Position numbers and translations under genes: made by a program. From assembly GCA_030141605.1 (NCBI GenBank), contig JAQGDQ010000040.1:248001-312000 (forward strand): a stretch of DNA of 64,000 bases, written 5' to 3'. The DNA is from Tubiluchus corallicola. Its lineage: Eukaryota; Priapulida; Priapulimorpha; Priapulimorphida; Tubiluchidae. Shown here piece by piece: positions 62,837 through 64,000 of the stretch (position 1 is the first letter of the stretch; every line of letters begins with the position of its first letter). The notes below the pieces were generated by a model that saw nothing but the letters and a program-made list of their open reading frames with translations, was not told where the DNA came from and made no database searches.

Positions 62837-63200
62837 GAGACAGCTGTTTCCACCAGAGCCTGAACATTGTGGTAAATTCATATTTATCTTGAATTGTTAT
62901 AATAAATAACGTTTGTTTTCACTAATGCTGGTGTCTGTTATGAAGTGACAAATTCCTCATACACTTTTTGTACTGTTACCATCAATTATTTTACTTACTG
63001 CATGCCAGTTTTTGTGATAAATTTGATGGACTACATAGCATTTCAATGAATTACTACTACTATCCTGCCTCAATAGGTACTAGCAACTAGAAAGGTAATA
63101 AAAGCAATTATGGTATAAATGTGCTATTATCGCTAAGCAAAGTATGCTACGAGTCATCAAAAACCAATTTTTAAAAAGCTGTAACTCCGACAAAAGATAT

Positions 63201-63478
63201 GTAATTAAAATATAGATACAATAACCTTCTTTTAAATAAAAGGTTCATCACCAAAAATCCCTTTGGACTAGGTTAATTTACTGAACGTTCAGAAATTATT
63301 GTAAGCATTTTATCCCGCCAAGGCCTTCACTGTTTGCAATTGTTTGTAATTAAAATATAGATAATCCTTTTTTAGATTCAAAAGTTTATCACCAAAAACT
63401 TTTTTGGACTAGGTTAATTTATTGAATATTCAGAAATTTAGTGCAACCATTTCATCTCTAAGGCCTTATCTGGTTACA
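63201..63478. repeat. About 145-bp tandem duplication
   Basis: 63201-63345 and 63346-63478 share GTAATTAAAATATAGATA, TTTGGACTAGGTTAATTTA and the AAGGCCTT stretch in the same order, at about 75-80% identity. Confidence 0.85.
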
Positions 63479-64000
63479 AACACTAGTATAATATCTCTTT
63501 GCTGTGACAATACTTAATGAACTGGGATTGCAATCGACAGTAACATACTCTAAGAGGATGAGTTCTTGCCATTAAAGTGTTATAGTGAAGGGCAGAGTGA
63601 CAAGATAATGGAATTTAGATGCTATGGCGCATAAGTCATCCGGGAGAGATTTTAACCCTGTCGTTACGATTTTACTGTAATAATTTTGACGTGAAAAGTA
63701 CGACCACTGTTACAGAAAATGAACATTAAATCAAGAAAAGAAGGAAAAAGAAAAAGAGGAGGAAAAGAAAAAATTAAATATATTTTAACCTAAGGGTTAT
63801 TATTTTGTTGATTAGTGTCGTGTTAAGTCTATGTACACTTACCAATTCATTAAAGAACAAATAAATAATGTCCTTAATGACACTGTTTGGAAAATTTGGA
63901 AAAAGTGACTGAGGACAATTTAAAGTATTTCTGTCTTAAAAAAACAGTGACATGTAATCTTTCGATCTGATTATCTAAATAATTACGAAATTGTGTTTAG

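Overview
The window is nuclear DNA of an animal, most likely a marine invertebrate. It is AT-rich, its genes are split by GT-AG introns of about 0.1-5 kb, and it carries non-LTR retrotransposon relics, short DNA transposons and long microsatellites. A ferritin gene with an iron-responsive element and two SLC2/GLUT-type transporters point to a bilaterian. I cannot fix the phylum; a tunicate or a mollusc would both fit.

Layout. (1) 1-6721: the 5' part of a GLUT-like gene on the minus strand (copy A, three coding exons seen, the rest beyond the left edge). (2) 6722-18700: mostly non-coding, with a four-helix MARVEL-type membrane protein (13335-13868, minus) and a 483-residue intronless coiled-coil protein (16387-17838, plus). 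(3) 18700-31200: a repeat-rich accessory block. It has a decayed LINE on plus (about 19700-22823), two LINE fragments on minus (23707-24520 and 24770-27150), tRNA-like SINE remnants, a diverged duplicated repeat family (27161-31156), a 560-bp CCA-rich satellite and a GC-rich island of unknown origin (about 29430-29830). (4) 34918-47400: a complete second GLUT-like gene on minus (copy B, 11 constitutive coding exons plus one likely 48-nt cassette exon; 592 or 608 residues). A complete four-exon H-type ferritin gene (40365-42395, plus) lies inside its largest intron on the opposite strand, with its own TATA box, cap-proximal IRE and poly(A) signal. The same gene has picked up a hAT-like MITE (38007-38573), and a pogo-like TIR element (34012-34815) lies just past its stop codon. 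(5) 47400-64000: no gene recognised; an RT relic, tandem duplications and a 183-bp pure (GA)n tract.

The strongest biological signal is copy B. Its fold signatures (GR, SPxxLRG, ESPR, GRR) are kept, but most of the residues that contact hexose in human GLUT1 are replaced, including Gln161 to Glu and Asn317 to Lys. This predicts a paralog with a changed substrate or a non-transport role. Copies A and B share intron phases and a GYNMVVIN first-helix motif, so they are tandem paralogs about 28 kb apart.
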